Part shown: one piece after another, positions 30,833-40,223 of the stretch
How the letters are laid out: each line of letters starts with the position of its first letter
Position numbering within the stretch: position 1 is the stretch's first letter
Source of the DNA: Limnohabitans sp. WS1
Lineage (GTDB): Bacteria; Pseudomonadota; Gammaproteobacteria; Burkholderiales; Burkholderiaceae_C
Reading direction: 5' to 3'
Assembly: GCF_003063265.1 (NCBI RefSeq)
Contig: NZ_NERU01000010.1
Coordinates: 1 to 64,000 of the forward strand
Length of the DNA stretch: 64,000 nucleotides
The notes under the pieces: generated by a model
Told to the model about the DNA's origin: nothing
Seen by the model: the letters and a program-made list of their open reading frames with translations, nothing else
The model's database searches: none
Position numbers and translations under genes: made by a program

Positions 30833-32066
30833 ACACCGTCAACACCCCGGTATAGCCATACAGCTGCTTGTGCGCTATCTCACCTGCGGCAAAAAAGCCC
30901 ACCAAGGGCACATCGCCCAAAGCATGGCGAATGATTTGCAGCTCGGCGCTGGGTCCGCCAAAGTGCGGACCACCGCGTCCGGTGCAGCTCACATACACCG
31001 CACCTGCAATGCGTTGGCCCGCTTGCGGTACGGTCGGCACGGGGTCATCACTCAAGGCATTGATGGCCTCGATGGAGAGCATCTCAGGCTCCAGCGCTTC
31101 GCGAATTTCAGCGCACACGCGCGTCAAATCGGCGCGGGCTGCTTGCACATCGCGGCGGCAAAAGGTCAAACGCATGCCAGGCTCCAAGTGCTCGGCAATC
31201 GCCACACCTTGACGCAAAGGGTCCAGGCCAATGATGTGGCGCACCCGCACATCGTTGCCCAGATTGCCCGCTCGTCCCACGCCGGACTGACCTGCAGCAC
31301 TCAGGCCCACCAAAGTGGATCGGACCACGGCAATGGCTTTTTGTGGGTCCTTCAGGCTGATGCCCAAGTCACCCAGCATGACCTCCAAAGCAGGCTCGCC
31401 AGCCAACTTGAGCACCACATGGCCTTCAAATTCGGTGATCTCGCGTTCGGGAGCCACTGGCTGGCAGCCTTGCGTGACGCGTGACAACAAAGACACGTTT
31501 GGAGCAAAAGCCACACCGCTCAAGCCCCCTTCCAGCACACCGCCGCTCACCTCGGCCCCACCCGCGTCATCGGCACGCACGGCAAACTGCACGCTGCGTG
31601 TGCGGCTGGCGCTCAAGCCCCCAAACAAATAGCCTTGCTGGGTTCGCTCAGCCATCTCGCCAATCAATTCAGCCAAATCGGGCGTGTGCGGATCGGCATG
31701 GACCAAGGCTGCATCGGCCCAAGCCGATGGCAGCGGCGACACCCCGGAAAACACACGGTATTGCTCAGGCGTCAAATCACACAGCATGAGTGCCATGGCC
31801 GGCTCGTCAAAGTACTCGGCGTTGTTGACCGCCACACCAATGCCCACGGTACCCGCCCAATCGCTCACGCCGGGCAAAGCCTGCCGCAGATGATCGAGCA
31901 AGGCTTGTGCATGCGGGGCGTAATGGTCGGTGATGTAGAGCAGGCCCAAGCGAGGGTGGCTGGCGTAGTCCGGCAGGGCCATCTGGGCCTGCAATTGGGC
32001 GAGCACCAAACCCGCCGCCATGCGCCACTGCGGGTGGGTGGCATGCCCACAAGGAAACAGATTCAT
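30819..32066 (-). CDS. FIST-domain protein
   Basis: A 415-aa stand-alone FIST N + FIST C protein. The N-terminal part has GTVGIGVAV and GYLFGGLSASR. The C-terminal part ends with the conserved VSCTGRGGPHFGG, VPLVGFFAAGEI and the YGYTGVLTVF motif. FIST domains are predicted small-molecule sensors, usually fused to signalling domains; here there is no output domain. Start MNLFPCGHATHP at 32066, 7 nt after the phaM stop, so it is likely co-transcribed with phaM. Confidence 0.88.
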   Translation of the reverse strand: MNLFPCGHATHPQWRMAAGLVLAQLQAQMALPDYASHPRLGLLYITDHYAPHAQALLDHLRQALPGVSDWAGTVGIGVAVNNAEYFDEPAMALMLCDLTPEQYRVFSGVSPLPSAWADAALVHADPHTPDLAELIGEMAERTQQGYLFGGLSASRTRSVQFAVRADDAGGAEVSGGVLEGGLSGVAFAPNVSLLSRVTQGCQPVAPEREITEFEGHVVLKLAGEPALEVMLGDLGISLKDPQKAIAVVRSTLVGLSAAGQSGVGRAGNLGNDVRVRHIIGLDPLRQGVAIAEHLEPGMRLTFCRRDVQAARADLTRVCAEIREALEPEMLSIEAINALSDDPVPTVPQAGQRIAGAVYVSCTGRGGPHFGGPSAELQIIRHALGDVPLVGFFAAGEIAHKQLYGYTGVLTVFTTD

Positions 32067-32073
32067 GGGCGTT

Positions 32074-32916
32074 TTACTTCGAAGTCGTTTTGGCGGTCGA
32101 TTGAGGGCTTGTTTTTCGGGCTGCTCCCGGCTTCGAAGCCGAAGGGGCGCGAGCAGGCTTCGCTGAAGACACGGACGTCGAAGAAGGTGTTGACCGGGTC
32201 CGGCGCGGTGCGGCAAAGGCCTGATCTGTGGCTTTGCCGGCCGAGGTCTTGGCTGTTTTCTTCGCCTTGGCCGCCTTCGCAGACTGGCCCGCTTTCATGG
32301 CCTCGCCCGCCACATCTTTCAAAGCTGCGGCGGCAATGCCTTGAAACTGTTGGGTCAAAGCACCCCACCATTGCATTGGATCGACAGCAACTGGGGCCGC
32401 TGGGTTGGGCGATGAGCCGGTGTCACTGGGCGAATCCACGCTCGACTCGGCTTGGGCAGGTGGCGCGGGTTCGGGCTGCGCCTCAGGTGCGGCCTTGGGC
32501 GTGAACAGCGAAGGCCTGGGCGCTGCTGCAGGGGCTGGGGCAGAGGCAAAAACCGATGTTGGCGCTGCGGTTTTCGGCTCGGCCACCGGAGGCTTGACCG
32601 TGAACGCTTTGGCCAGATCGGCCATGTTCACGTTCATGCTTTGCAGCGTGGTCAAGGTCATCTTTTGCACCTCCATCGCCTGGATGGTGGCTTTGAGCGC
32701 CGTGGTGTTTTGTTCTAGCCAAAACAGCACCGACTTCAACTCTTGGATGCGCTTGTCAATGTCTTCGATGCTCAGTGTGGGAGCAACCCAATTGCCCATG
32801 CCGGGCATACCTGCCGCACCGGCAGGCTGAGCCTGAGAAGCGGTTTTGGACAGGTTTTGCAAAAAGTCAAAGCCTGGCACAAATTGGCCAAACCCGAAGG
32901 CAGAAGGTTCGCTCAT
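32074..32916 (-). CDS. phaM: PhaM-type PHA granule-associated protein
   Basis: In related Burkholderiales PhaM links polyhydroxybutyrate granules to the nucleoid and activates PHA synthase. It has 280 aa. The N-terminal conserved domain has FGQFVPGFDFLQNL and IEDIDKRIQELKSVLFWLEQN (residues 60-85), and a proline/alanine linker follows. The lysine/alanine/serine-rich C-terminus (AKAAKAKKTAKT and similar repeats) is histone H1-like and fits DNA binding. Start MSEPSAFGFGQF; the 36 upstream codons are not conserved-looking. Confidence 0.85.
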   Translation of the reverse strand: MSEPSAFGFGQFVPGFDFLQNLSKTASQAQPAGAAGMPGMGNWVAPTLSIEDIDKRIQELKSVLFWLEQNTTALKATIQAMEVQKMTLTTLQSMNVNMADLAKAFTVKPPVAEPKTAAPTSVFASAPAPAAAPRPSLFTPKAAPEAQPEPAPPAQAESSVDSPSDTGSSPNPAAPVAVDPMQWWGALTQQFQGIAAAALKDVAGEAMKAGQSAKAAKAKKTAKTSAGKATDQAFAAPRRTRSTPSSTSVSSAKPARAPSASKPGAARKTSPQSTAKTTSK

Positions 32917-32984
32917 GGCAGTTCCTTGAAAAAATGGTCTGCAAAGCTTACCTGAAGACGCTTTCAGATCCAGCCAACTGCCCT

Positions 32985-33293
32985 TCAACGCTGATGCGTC
33001 ACCCGATCGCACATCGTCTGGCAAATTTGCACGACTTGCGGGTCTGCAATCGCATAATAAATTTGCACCCCCTTTCGCCGCTTGCTCAAAATGCCTTTTC
33101 GATACAGCTGGTTCAGGTGCTGCGACATGTTCGGCTGCGTCGTTTTGACGGCCTCGATCAATTGCCCCACGTTCTTTTCACCATGGCAAAGCGCACTGAT
33201 GATGTGCAAGCGCATGGGGGCAGACAACAAGCCAAAAAACTCGGCCGCGTCCTTCAGAACCGTCTCCAAATCCCCAGCGTCATGCGTTGGCAT
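32985..33293 (-). CDS. ArsR-family regulator with thiol-sensor layout
   Basis: A 102-aa winged-helix repressor. FFGLLSAPMRLHIISALC leads into GEKNVGQL, then the recognition region TTQPNMSQHLNQLYRKG and the wing KRRKGVQIYYAI. Cys36 ends the second helix and Cys91/Cys95 lie in the last helix (QICQTMCDR). This is the placement of the paired cysteines in the BigR/SqrR persulfide sensors. The metal-site ELCVCDL motif of arsenic sensors is missing. ATG at 33293 is preferred; a TTG at 33302 would overlap the cysA stop. It is coupled to the sulfate transporter. Confidence 0.85.
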   Translation of the reverse strand: MPTHDAGDLETVLKDAAEFFGLLSAPMRLHIISALCHGEKNVGQLIEAVKTTQPNMSQHLNQLYRKGILSKRRKGVQIYYAIADPQVVQICQTMCDRVTHQR

Positions 33294-33298
33294 GACGC

Positions 33299-34393
33299 TC
33301 AAGCTTCCACAAACACCCGCGCCTTGCGCGGCGTGAGCACCAAAGTTTCGCCTTCCTTGAAGTCTTCCTGGCGGTAATGAGATGCCGACAACTGCGCCTC
33401 GATGACCGCGTCTTTGCCAAACATGCCCACTTCCACGGGGTCCAACTCCAAACGCGCCACGGGTCCAACGACAATGGCGCGGCTCAGCTTGGCCACGATG
33501 CCCGTGTGCACCAAGTCTGGGGTGTAACGGGTCACCTCCAAGTCATGTGGACGCACATAAGCAAAAGCCTTGGCATCTTGCGCCCGCCAATGCTCAGGCG
33601 CTTCCAGCCGAACAGCGTGCTGGTCCGCGCCAATCAGCATCTCGCCTTCGTGTGCACGGCCATGAAACAGGTTCACATCACCCAAAAACCCATACACAAA
33701 GGGGCTCGCAGGGTGGTCCCATACCTGTTGGGGCGAGCCAATTTGCTCGATGTTGCCCTTGTTCATCAGCACCACCCGGTCGGCCACCTCGAGGGCTTCT
33801 TCTTGGTCATGCGTGACAAAAATGCTGGTCACATGCAACTCGTCGTGCAGGCGGCGCAACCAGCGGCGCAGCTCTTTGCGCACCTTGGCGTCCAGTGCGC
33901 CAAAGGGCTCGTCGAGCAGCAGCACCTTGGGCTCGACTGCCAGCGCACGGGCCAGTGCAATCCGCTGGCGCTGACCGCCCGACAACTGCGAGGGGTAACG
34001 GTCGGCCAGCCAATCGAGCTGCACCAAGCCCAAAAGGTCGTGCACTTTGCGCTTGATTTCGGATTCGCTGGGGCGCTGGTTGCGCGGCTTGACGCGCAAC
34101 CCAAAGGCGACGTTCTCGAACACCGTCATGTGGCGGAACAAAGCGTAGTGCTGGAACACAAAGCCCACCTGTCGCTCTCGCACATGCACATGGGTGGTGT
34201 CTTCGCCGCTGAAGCCGATGGTGCCGCTGTCGGCCGTCTCCAGCCCCGCGATGATGCGCAGCAGCGTGGTCTTGCCGCAGCCCGACGGGCCCAGCAGCGC
34301 AACCAGTTCACCCGACTCGATGTCAAGGCTGACATTGTTCAGTGCGTTGAATTCGCCAAACTGTTTGTGGACGTTGCGGATTTCGATGCTCAT
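33299..34393 (-). CDS. cysA: Sulfate/thiosulfate ABC transporter ATPase
   Basis: It powers sulfate import with CysT and CysW. It has 364 aa. Walker A GPSGCGKT (residues 35-42), signature LSGGQ (137-141) and Walker B LLLDEP (158-163) are intact, with a TOBE-like C-terminal regulatory domain. A 116-nt gap full of inverted repeats separates it from cysW. The ArsR gene overlaps or abuts its stop. Confidence 0.96.
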   Translation of the reverse strand: MSIEIRNVHKQFGEFNALNNVSLDIESGELVALLGPSGCGKTTLLRIIAGLETADSGTIGFSGEDTTHVHVRERQVGFVFQHYALFRHMTVFENVAFGLRVKPRNQRPSESEIKRKVHDLLGLVQLDWLADRYPSQLSGGQRQRIALARALAVEPKVLLLDEPFGALDAKVRKELRRWLRRLHDELHVTSIFVTHDQEEALEVADRVVLMNKGNIEQIGSPQQVWDHPASPFVYGFLGDVNLFHGRAHEGEMLIGADQHAVRLEAPEHWRAQDAKAFAYVRPHDLEVTRYTPDLVHTGIVAKLSRAIVVGPVARLELDPVEVGMFGKDAVIEAQLSASHYRQEDFKEGETLVLTPRKARVFVEA

Positions 34394-34439
34394 GGTGTTC
34401 TTAAACTGTGTGCTGTAACGGATGGCTGTTGCTTTAGAA

Positions 34440-34499
34440 GCCCACTCTGTGGGCGTTGCAGACCTTCATGGCCCACTCAAGATCGCTCACGGGGTGGGC
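34440..34499 (-). other. Two GCCCAC/GTGGGC inverted repeats between cysW and cysA
   Basis: The cysW-cysA gap holds GCCCAC-TCT-GTGGGC (34440-34454) and a second pair GCCCAC (34471-34476) and GTGGGC (34494-34499). All four arms are mutually complementary, so alternative hairpins are possible. No U-run follows. Such competing stems could tune cysA expression relative to the permeases. Confidence 0.5.
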
Positions 34500-34509
34500 T
34501 CCTGCAAAG

Positions 34510-35409
34510 TCATGACAAACTCTGTGGATGGGGACGCTCAGGTGGCGTCTCAGCTGCGGCTTTCAGTTCCTTCTCATGACGCCACTCGATGAAGGACTTG
34601 ATGGCCAGGGTCACCAGCGCCAGCAAGGCCAACAAAGACGCCACGGCAAACGCGGCCACCGACTGGTATTCGTTGTAGAGGATCTCGACGTGCAAGGGCA
34701 TGGTGTTGGTCTGCCCCCGGATGTGACCCGACACCACCGACACCGCGCCGAACTCGCCCATGGCCCGTGCATTGCACAAGATCACGCCGTACAACAGGCC
34801 CCATTTGATGTTGGGCAGCGTCACGCGCCAAAAGGTTTGCCAGCCCGTAGCCCCCAACACAATGGCCGCTTGTTCTTCGTCGTTGCCCTGGGCCTGCATG
34901 AGCGGAATCAGCTCGCGTGCAATGAAGGGGAAGGTGACAAACACCGTGGCCAAAATGATGCCCGGCACGGCAAAAACAATCTTGATGTCGTGTGCCTGCA
35001 GCCAGGGGCCAAACCAGCCCTGTGCGCCAAACATCAGCACATAGATCAAACCCGCCACCACGGGCGAAACAGAAAACGGCAAGTCCACCAGCGTGGTCAA
35101 GAGCGACTTGCCCTTGAATTCGTATTTGGCAATGGCCCAGGCCGCTGCCACGCCAAACACCAAGTTCAGCGGTACAGCCACTGCAGCGGTGATCAAGGTC
35201 AGCCGAATCGCCGACCAGGCGTCCGGCTCTTTCAGCGCTTCCAGATACGCGTCTAGTCCCTTGCGCAAGGCTTCGGTGAACACCGCGGCCAGTGGCAAGA
35301 CCAAAAACAAAAACATGAAAACCAGCGCCAAGCCAATCAGGCTTCGGCGTATCCAGCGGGCTTCGGTGGTGCCCGCCTGCACCTTGCTGGCGGTGAGTGT
35401 CTGACTCAT
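34510..35409 (-). CDS. cysW: Sulfate ABC transporter permease CysW
   Basis: A 299-aa inner-membrane permease with six hydrophobic segments. The ATPase-coupling EAA loop is around [22 protein letters not shown], and [20 protein letters not shown] is a CysW hallmark. The start overlaps the cysT stop (ATGA, 35409-35406). The C-terminal tail [16 protein letters not shown] is polar and cytoplasmic. Confidence 0.95.
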   Translation of the reverse strand: MSQTLTASKVQAGTTEARWIRRSLIGLALVFMFLFLVLPLAAVFTEALRKGLDAYLEALKEPDAWSAIRLTLITAAVAVPLNLVFGVAAAWAIAKYEFKGKSLLTTLVDLPFSVSPVVAGLIYVLMFGAQGWFGPWLQAHDIKIVFAVPGIILATVFVTFPFIARELIPLMQAQGNDEEQAAIVLGATGWQTFWRVTLPNIKWGLLYGVILCNARAMGEFGAVSVVSGHIRGQTNTMPLHVEILYNEYQSVAAFAVASLLALLALVTLAIKSFIEWRHEKELKAAAETPPERPHPQSLS

Positions 35410-36269
35410 GAGGAAGCTCCCGAGCGGCGGCGTTGCCAGGTTTGCAAGGCGTTGATGATCAGCAACAAGATGAAGGAAAACACCAACATGACCAGCGCCA
35501 CGGCAGTGGCCCCCGCGTAGTCGTATTGCTCCAACTTGCCGATGATGATGAGCGGCGTGATCTCGGACACCATGGGCATGTTGCCCGCGATGAAGATGAC
35601 CGAGCCGTACTCACCAATCGCACGCGCAAAAGCCATGGCAAAGCCCGTGAGCAATGCGGGGGCGATGGTCGGAAAAATGACCCGACTGAAGGTCTGCCAG
35701 CGTGTGGCACCCAAGCAGGTGGCCGCTTCTTCGAGTTCTTTTTCGGTGTCTTCCAGCACCGGCTGCACAGTGCGCACCACAAAGGGCAAACCGATGAAGA
35801 TGAGGGCAATCACCACCCCATTGGGGTTGAACGCCAGCTGTATGCCCAGCGGCTCCAGGTATTGGCCAATCCAGCCGTTGCCTGCGAGCAGCGCCGTGAG
35901 CGAAATACCCGCCACCGCCGTGGGCAAAGCAAAAGGCAAATCCACCAAAGCGTCCACAATTTTTTTGCCAAAAAAATCGTAGCGCACCAGCACCCAAGCG
36001 ATCAACAGACCAAAGAACACATTGACCAGTGCAGCGATGAATGAAGCGCCAAAGGTCAGGCGGTACGACGCCAAGACACGCGGCCCAGTGACAGCGGCCC
36101 AGAACTGGTCCCAGGTGAGGGTGAAGGTTTTGAAGACCAGCGCCGACAGCGGAATCAGCACGATCAGGCTCAGGTAAAAGACGGTGAAGCCCAGGGTCAG
36201 GTTAAACCCGGGCAACACCCTGGCTGGCGCCCGCCGTGAGGCGGGTGCCGCAATGGGCAATGCGGTCAT
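35406..36269 (-). CDS. cysT: Sulfate ABC transporter permease CysT
   Basis: A 287-aa partner permease (also called CysU). After a short cytoplasmic N-terminus there are six hydrophobic segments, the EAA-like loop [19 protein letters not shown], and the typical [14 protein letters not shown]. It begins 9 nt after the first sulfate-binding protein gene and is translationally coupled to cysW. Confidence 0.95.
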   Translation of the reverse strand: MTALPIAAPASRRAPARVLPGFNLTLGFTVFYLSLIVLIPLSALVFKTFTLTWDQFWAAVTGPRVLASYRLTFGASFIAALVNVFFGLLIAWVLVRYDFFGKKIVDALVDLPFALPTAVAGISLTALLAGNGWIGQYLEPLGIQLAFNPNGVVIALIFIGLPFVVRTVQPVLEDTEKELEEAATCLGATRWQTFSRVIFPTIAPALLTGFAMAFARAIGEYGSVIFIAGNMPMVSEITPLIIIGKLEQYDYAGATAVALVMLVFSFILLLIINALQTWQRRRSGASS

Positions 36270-36278
36270 GGAGAGAAC

Positions 36279-37271
36279 TTATTTGACGGTGTAAATCTTG
36301 TCGAACTGACCGCCGTCGTTGAAGTGCAGTTTTTGCGCCTCAGCAAAAGAACCAAACACCTCGTTCACGGTGAACAACTGCAAAGGCTTGAAGGTGGCGG
36401 CGTGCTTTTTGAGCACCGTGGCCGAGCGTGGACGCAAAGCGTGTTTGGCCGCGATCTCTTGGGCTTCTTCAGAGTACAAATAGTCCAAGTAAGCTTTGGC
36501 CAGCTCGCCCGTGCCTTTCTTGGCCACCGTGCGCTCGACCACGGCCACCGGGTTTTCGGCCACGATGCTGATGGACGGGTGGATGGCGTCGACCTTGCCC
36601 GCGCCAAACTCGCGGTCCACCGAGACCACTTCCGACTCAAACGTGATCAGCACATCACCGATGTTTCGTTGCAAGAAGATGGTGGTCGCATCGCGCCCAC
36701 CTTTGGCCAGCACGGGCACGTTTTTGTAGAGCTTGCTCACAAATTCGGCCGCGTTGGCGTCCGAGCCGCCCTTCTTCTTCACATAGCCCCAAGCGGCCAG
36801 GTAAGCCATGCGGCCATTGCCGCCGGTCTTGGGGTTGACCACGATCACCTTGATGCCGGGTTTGACCAAGTCATCCCAATCCTTGATGCCCTTGGGATTG
36901 CCGTTGCGGGTCAGGAACAACATGGTCGAGGTGGTGGGCGACGCACTCTGCGGGAAGCGCTTGTTCCAGTCTTTGGCCACCACGCCGGTGCTGGCCAAAA
37001 AGTCCACATCGGTGGTGGTGTTCATGGTCACCACATCGGCGTCCAGGCCGTCATTGACCGCACGCGCTTGGGCGCTGGAGCCGCCGTGGGCCTGGTCAAT
37101 CTTGACGTCTTTGCCCGTGGTCTTTTTGTAATGCGCCGCAAAGGCGCTGTTGTAGTCTTTGTAAAACTCACGCGCCACGTCGTACGAGGCGTTGAGCAAG
37201 GTCTGGGCGTTGGCCGCGAAGCCTGACAAGGCCAGTGTGATCGCCAAAGCGATGTGGGTGTGTTTCTTCAT
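36279..37271 (-). CDS. sbp: Periplasmic sulfate-binding protein (copy 1)
   Basis: A 330-aa secreted substrate-binding protein. The signal peptide MKKHTHIALAITLALSGFAANA is cleaved before QTLLNASYDVARE. The sulfate-site loops SYDVAREFYKDYN, AHGGSSAQARAV and NPKTGGNGRMAYLAAWGY match the Sbp/CysP family. It directly precedes cysT (9 nt). A paralogue lies just upstream (37429-38439). Confidence 0.95.
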   Translation of the reverse strand: MKKHTHIALAITLALSGFAANAQTLLNASYDVAREFYKDYNSAFAAHYKKTTGKDVKIDQAHGGSSAQARAVNDGLDADVVTMNTTTDVDFLASTGVVAKDWNKRFPQSASPTTSTMLFLTRNGNPKGIKDWDDLVKPGIKVIVVNPKTGGNGRMAYLAAWGYVKKKGGSDANAAEFVSKLYKNVPVLAKGGRDATTIFLQRNIGDVLITFESEVVSVDREFGAGKVDAIHPSISIVAENPVAVVERTVAKKGTGELAKAYLDYLYSEEAQEIAAKHALRPRSATVLKKHAATFKPLQLFTVNEVFGSFAEAQKLHFNDGGQFDKIYTVK

Positions 37272-37375
37272 GGGGAATGTGAGGGAAAAATGGATGCCGT
37301 CACTTGAATCTGGCCATCGCAGCGGAGGGCAACATCAAGTCATGGCGGCGATTGTGGAAGGAGACGCTTCAATCT

Positions 37376-37397
37376 CAAACAACTCATTTGTTGTTTG
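37376..37397 (-). other. Hairpin between the two sulfate-binding protein genes
   Basis: A perfect 8-bp stem, CAAACAAC (37376-37383) with GTTGTTTG (37390-37397), and a 6-nt loop, 32 nt after the copy-2 stop. There is no U-run on the transcribed strand, so it is more likely an mRNA 3'-end stabiliser or processing site than a terminator. Confidence 0.45.
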
Positions 37398-37428
37398 CTT
37401 ATGCCAATTCACGGCTAAAGCAAATGCA

Positions 37429-38439
37429 TCACTTGGCGGTGTAAATCTGATCAAAATACGCGCCATCAGCGAAATGGGTTTTGGCGGCTTGCTCCCAACT
37501 GCCAAAAGCCTCTTCGATGGTGAAGAGCTTGATCTTGGGCAGCTGCTTGGCGTATTTGGCTTGGGCTTTGGCCGAGATTGGACGGTAAAAATGCTTGCCG
37601 ATCAGGTCTTGTGCTTCATCGGTGTACAAGAACTGCAAATAGGCTTCGGCCACTTTGCGGGTGCCTTTTTTGTCCACGTTTTTATCGACCACAGTGACCG
37701 CTGGCTCGGCCAGGATGGACAAGGAGGGGTAGACAAAGTCGATCTTGTTGCCGAATTCTTTTTCCAGCAAATGGGCTTCGTTTTCCCAGCTGATGAACAC
37801 GTCGCCCTGCGCACGTTGCGCAAAGCTGATGGACGATCCGCGTGCGCCGGTATCGAGCACAGGCACGTTTTTGTACAAGGCTGTTACAAAGTCTTTGGCC
37901 TTGGCTTCGCTGCCATATTGGCGTTTGGCAAACTCCCAGGCGGCCAGGTAATTCCAGCGGGCCCCGCCCGATGTTTTGGGGTTGGGCGTGATCACGCTGA
38001 TGCCTGGTTTGACCAAGTCGTCCCAGTCTTTGATGCCTTTAGGGTTGCCTTGGCGCACCACCAGCACGATGGTCGAGGTGTAGGGTGCGCTGTTGTGCGG
38101 CAGGCGCTTTTGCCAGTCTTTGGGAATCAGCTTGCCGTTTTTGTGCAGGGCATCGGTGTCACCGGCCAGGGCCAGGGTCGCCACGTCGGCGTCCAGACCG
38201 TCGATGATGGAGCGGGCTTGTTTGCCCGAGCCACCGTGGGACTGCTTGATGTTCACGTCTTGGCCGGTTTGGGTCTTCCAGTGTTTGGCAAAGGCCTGAT
38301 TGAATTCGGCGTACAACTCGCGGGTTGGGTCATAAGACACGTTGAGCAAGCTGACCGGGGCCTGGGCATGAACCGACCCTGCTGCGAAGGACAGGGCTGC
38401 AGATGCCGCCAGCTTGAGGAAAAGAGATTTGATTTTCAT
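37429..38439 (-). CDS. Periplasmic sulfate-binding protein (copy 2)
   Basis: A 336-aa paralogue of the adjacent Sbp. The signal peptide begins [16 protein letters not shown], with predicted cleavage after SVHA. Ligand loops [29 protein letters not shown] and [16 protein letters not shown] are conserved but clearly diverged from copy 1, so this is an old duplication. It may prefer thiosulfate or another oxyanion. It stands first in the transport block, after a 273-bp intergenic region likely to hold the promoter. Confidence 0.93.
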   Translation of the reverse strand: MKIKSLFLKLAASAALSFAAGSVHAQAPVSLLNVSYDPTRELYAEFNQAFAKHWKTQTGQDVNIKQSHGGSGKQARSIIDGLDADVATLALAGDTDALHKNGKLIPKDWQKRLPHNSAPYTSTIVLVVRQGNPKGIKDWDDLVKPGISVITPNPKTSGGARWNYLAAWEFAKRQYGSEAKAKDFVTALYKNVPVLDTGARGSSISFAQRAQGDVFISWENEAHLLEKEFGNKIDFVYPSLSILAEPAVTVVDKNVDKKGTRKVAEAYLQFLYTDEAQDLIGKHFYRPISAKAQAKYAKQLPKIKLFTIEEAFGSWEQAAKTHFADGAYFDQIYTAK

Positions 38440-38712
38440 AAGGGAGAAATCCAGCAATGCAGATCAGACATGGAATGAACTGGATTCTGGAAGTCAACCG
38501 GAAAAAAACAAACGACTGTTTTTCTATTTGTTCATGCACAAAAAATCTATTCACCGCAGCTGATTTTTCCTTCGCATCGATGACGTCTTCAAGCGTGGGC
38601 CAGAAGTGCTTGAGCCTGACTGACACACAGGACACGAAAAACTTGGGTTAAAAGGTGCCACAACTGATGCACAGCCCCTGAACCCACCCTGGCTCAGGAG
38701 ACCCTGGGGCAG
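38440..38712. other. Intergenic region upstream of the sulfate transport genes
   Basis: 273 bp, A/T-rich, between tauD and the copy-2 binding protein, all on the minus strand. A TTGACT -35-like hexamer lies at about 38498-38503 and an A/T-rich run (about 38500-38560) precedes it. No good -10 follows at 17 bp. It probably contains CysB-dependent control, but I cannot delimit a site. No gene seen. Confidence 0.4.
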
Positions 38713-39591
38713 TCATCCAAACGCCCGATCTGCTGTGAACGTGACCCGGTGCAACTTGCGGTGTTGAGGGTAAAAGTCGGCCACGGCGTAGTGCTGGGTG
38801 GATCGGTTGTCCCACACGGCCAATGAGTGGGCCTGCCAACGAAACCGCGCCTGAATTTCGGGTGCGGTGATCAATGCGAACAACTGGGTCAAGAGCGCAT
38901 CGCTTTGCATGCGCGGCAGGCCATGGATGTGGGTGGTGAACGTCGGGTTGACGTACAAAATCTTTTTGCCCGTGACGGGGTGCACGCGCACCACCGGATG
39001 TGTCACGGGTGGGTATTTGACGCGGGCCGCTTGCAGTTGGTCGCCGCTGGCGTCTTGGCGCAACAGATATTCAGTCCATCCACTGAGCTCCCAGGTGTGC
39101 GTGGCGCTCAGGGTTTCCAGATAGGCTTTGAACTCGGTGGGCAAGGCCTCATAAGCCCGGGTCATGCTGGCCCACACGGTGTCACCACCACGGGCCGGAA
39201 TGACTTGTGCAGACAGGCTGGTGCCAATGGGCGGGTTGGCTTGCCAAGTGATGTCGGCATGCCAATTGTTGGACGCACCGGGTCGCTCGGGCGTGCTTTC
39301 AACCACTTCGATCTCGGGCTGACTTTGCACGCGCGGAAAGAAGGCTTTGACTTCGTTCACCTGTCCAAAGATGCGGGTGAAAGCGACCTGCTGTGCAGGC
39401 GTGAGTGGCTGATCACGAAAGAAAATCACCTCGTACTTGGCCAGCGTTTGTTGCAGTGCGCATTGCACTTCCATGCTCAAAGGCTTGGACAGGTCCAGCC
39501 CATGGATGACCGCACCGATGTAGGGGGTGTAGGGCTCGACCTCCACACAGGGGTCAAGGTGGGACAGATCAACGTCCTTGCAAAGGGTCAT
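38713..39591 (-). CDS. tauD: TauD/TfdA-family 2-oxoglutarate dioxygenase
   Basis: A 292-aa Fe(II)/2-oxoglutarate enzyme likely releasing sulfite from taurine or another sulfonate. The iron triad is complete: His111 and Asp113 (NNWHADITW) and His267 (STQHYAV), with Arg282 (RKLHRVTF) for 2-oxoglutarate. The family also includes alkylsulfatases and herbicide dioxygenases, so taurine is not proven. No tauABC transporter is adjacent, but the sulfate uptake genes downstream support a sulfur-scavenging role. Confidence 0.85.
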   Translation of the reverse strand: MTLCKDVDLSHLDPCVEVEPYTPYIGAVIHGLDLSKPLSMEVQCALQQTLAKYEVIFFRDQPLTPAQQVAFTRIFGQVNEVKAFFPRVQSQPEIEVVESTPERPGASNNWHADITWQANPPIGTSLSAQVIPARGGDTVWASMTRAYEALPTEFKAYLETLSATHTWELSGWTEYLLRQDASGDQLQAARVKYPPVTHPVVRVHPVTGKKILYVNPTFTTHIHGLPRMQSDALLTQLFALITAPEIQARFRWQAHSLAVWDNRSTQHYAVADFYPQHRKLHRVTFTADRAFG

Positions 39592-39653
39592 GGTGTGGGC
39601 TTTCGAGTGGCGTGTGAGGGTTGTACCTCAAAAGCACTTGCCCCCCCATGCGC

Positions 39654-40223
39654 TCATGGTCTTGGCAACACGGAAAGCAAAAGCGGAATATGAACGGCAT
39701 ACGCGCCTGCTGCAGCGTCGCGCCGAAGCTGCAACCGGGCATAGATGGACAGCGGCACAACTTGGTATTGCCCGGGGCCGAGTGTCACGCTGGCCTGCAA
39801 GACCTGGGCACCATCCCATCCACTGCCCCAGGGCACGGTGCCTTGCGCATCCAAAAACAAGTCAGCCCGCATCTGGCCCAGGCCCGACTGCAAAGTGACC
39901 GTGCCGGGCCCTGAAGCCATGAGCCCCACCGCCACATCCACACGCTGAATCGTCTGCGATGGGTTTTGACAAGCCACCAGCACTTGCCCCTGCCCTGGCA
40001 CCCCTGCGGCACGCTGCATGCTGAGCGTGCCAAAGTGCAACGAGGTCGATTGCAACAGGCATTGCACCGCTGGCGCTTCAAAAGCAGCCCCTGCGCGACT
40101 GCCGCTGTGCTGCCCGCCCAAGCCCAGAACCAAGGCCCCAACCAGCATCCAGCCGCGTTGACTCTTGTCCTTAGATCGGCTTGCAGTGGCAGCCTCAGAC
40201 ACGGCCTTGGCAAGCGGGCTCAT
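39654..40223 (-). CDS. Spore-coat-U-domain protein, probable pilus tip (CsuE-like)
   Basis: A 189-aa secreted protein with one SCPU (spore coat U) domain. Hydrophobic segment GWMLVGALVLGLGG, beta-rich body with LLQSTSLHFGTLSM, ACQNP cysteine and the end YAVHIPLLLSVLP. It is fourth in a chaperone-usher locus, in the position of the tip adhesin. The ATG at 40223 overlaps the usher stop by 4 nt. The C-terminus is shorter than two-domain CsuE adhesins. Confidence 0.8.
   Translation of the reverse strand: MSPLAKAVSEAATASRSKDKSQRGWMLVGALVLGLGGQHSGSRAGAAFEAPAVQCLLQSTSLHFGTLSMQRAAGVPGQGQVLVACQNPSQTIQRVDVAVGLMASGPGTVTLQSGLGQMRADLFLDAQGTVPWGSGWDGAQVLQASVTLGPGQYQVVPLSIYARLQLRRDAAAGAYAVHIPLLLSVLPRP

Noticed and set aside
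34394..34509. 18-codon gene in the cysW-cysA gap
   Set aside because: It has a Shine-Dalgarno-like AGGAG but overlaps the inverted repeats and shows no protein features; not annotated as a CDS.
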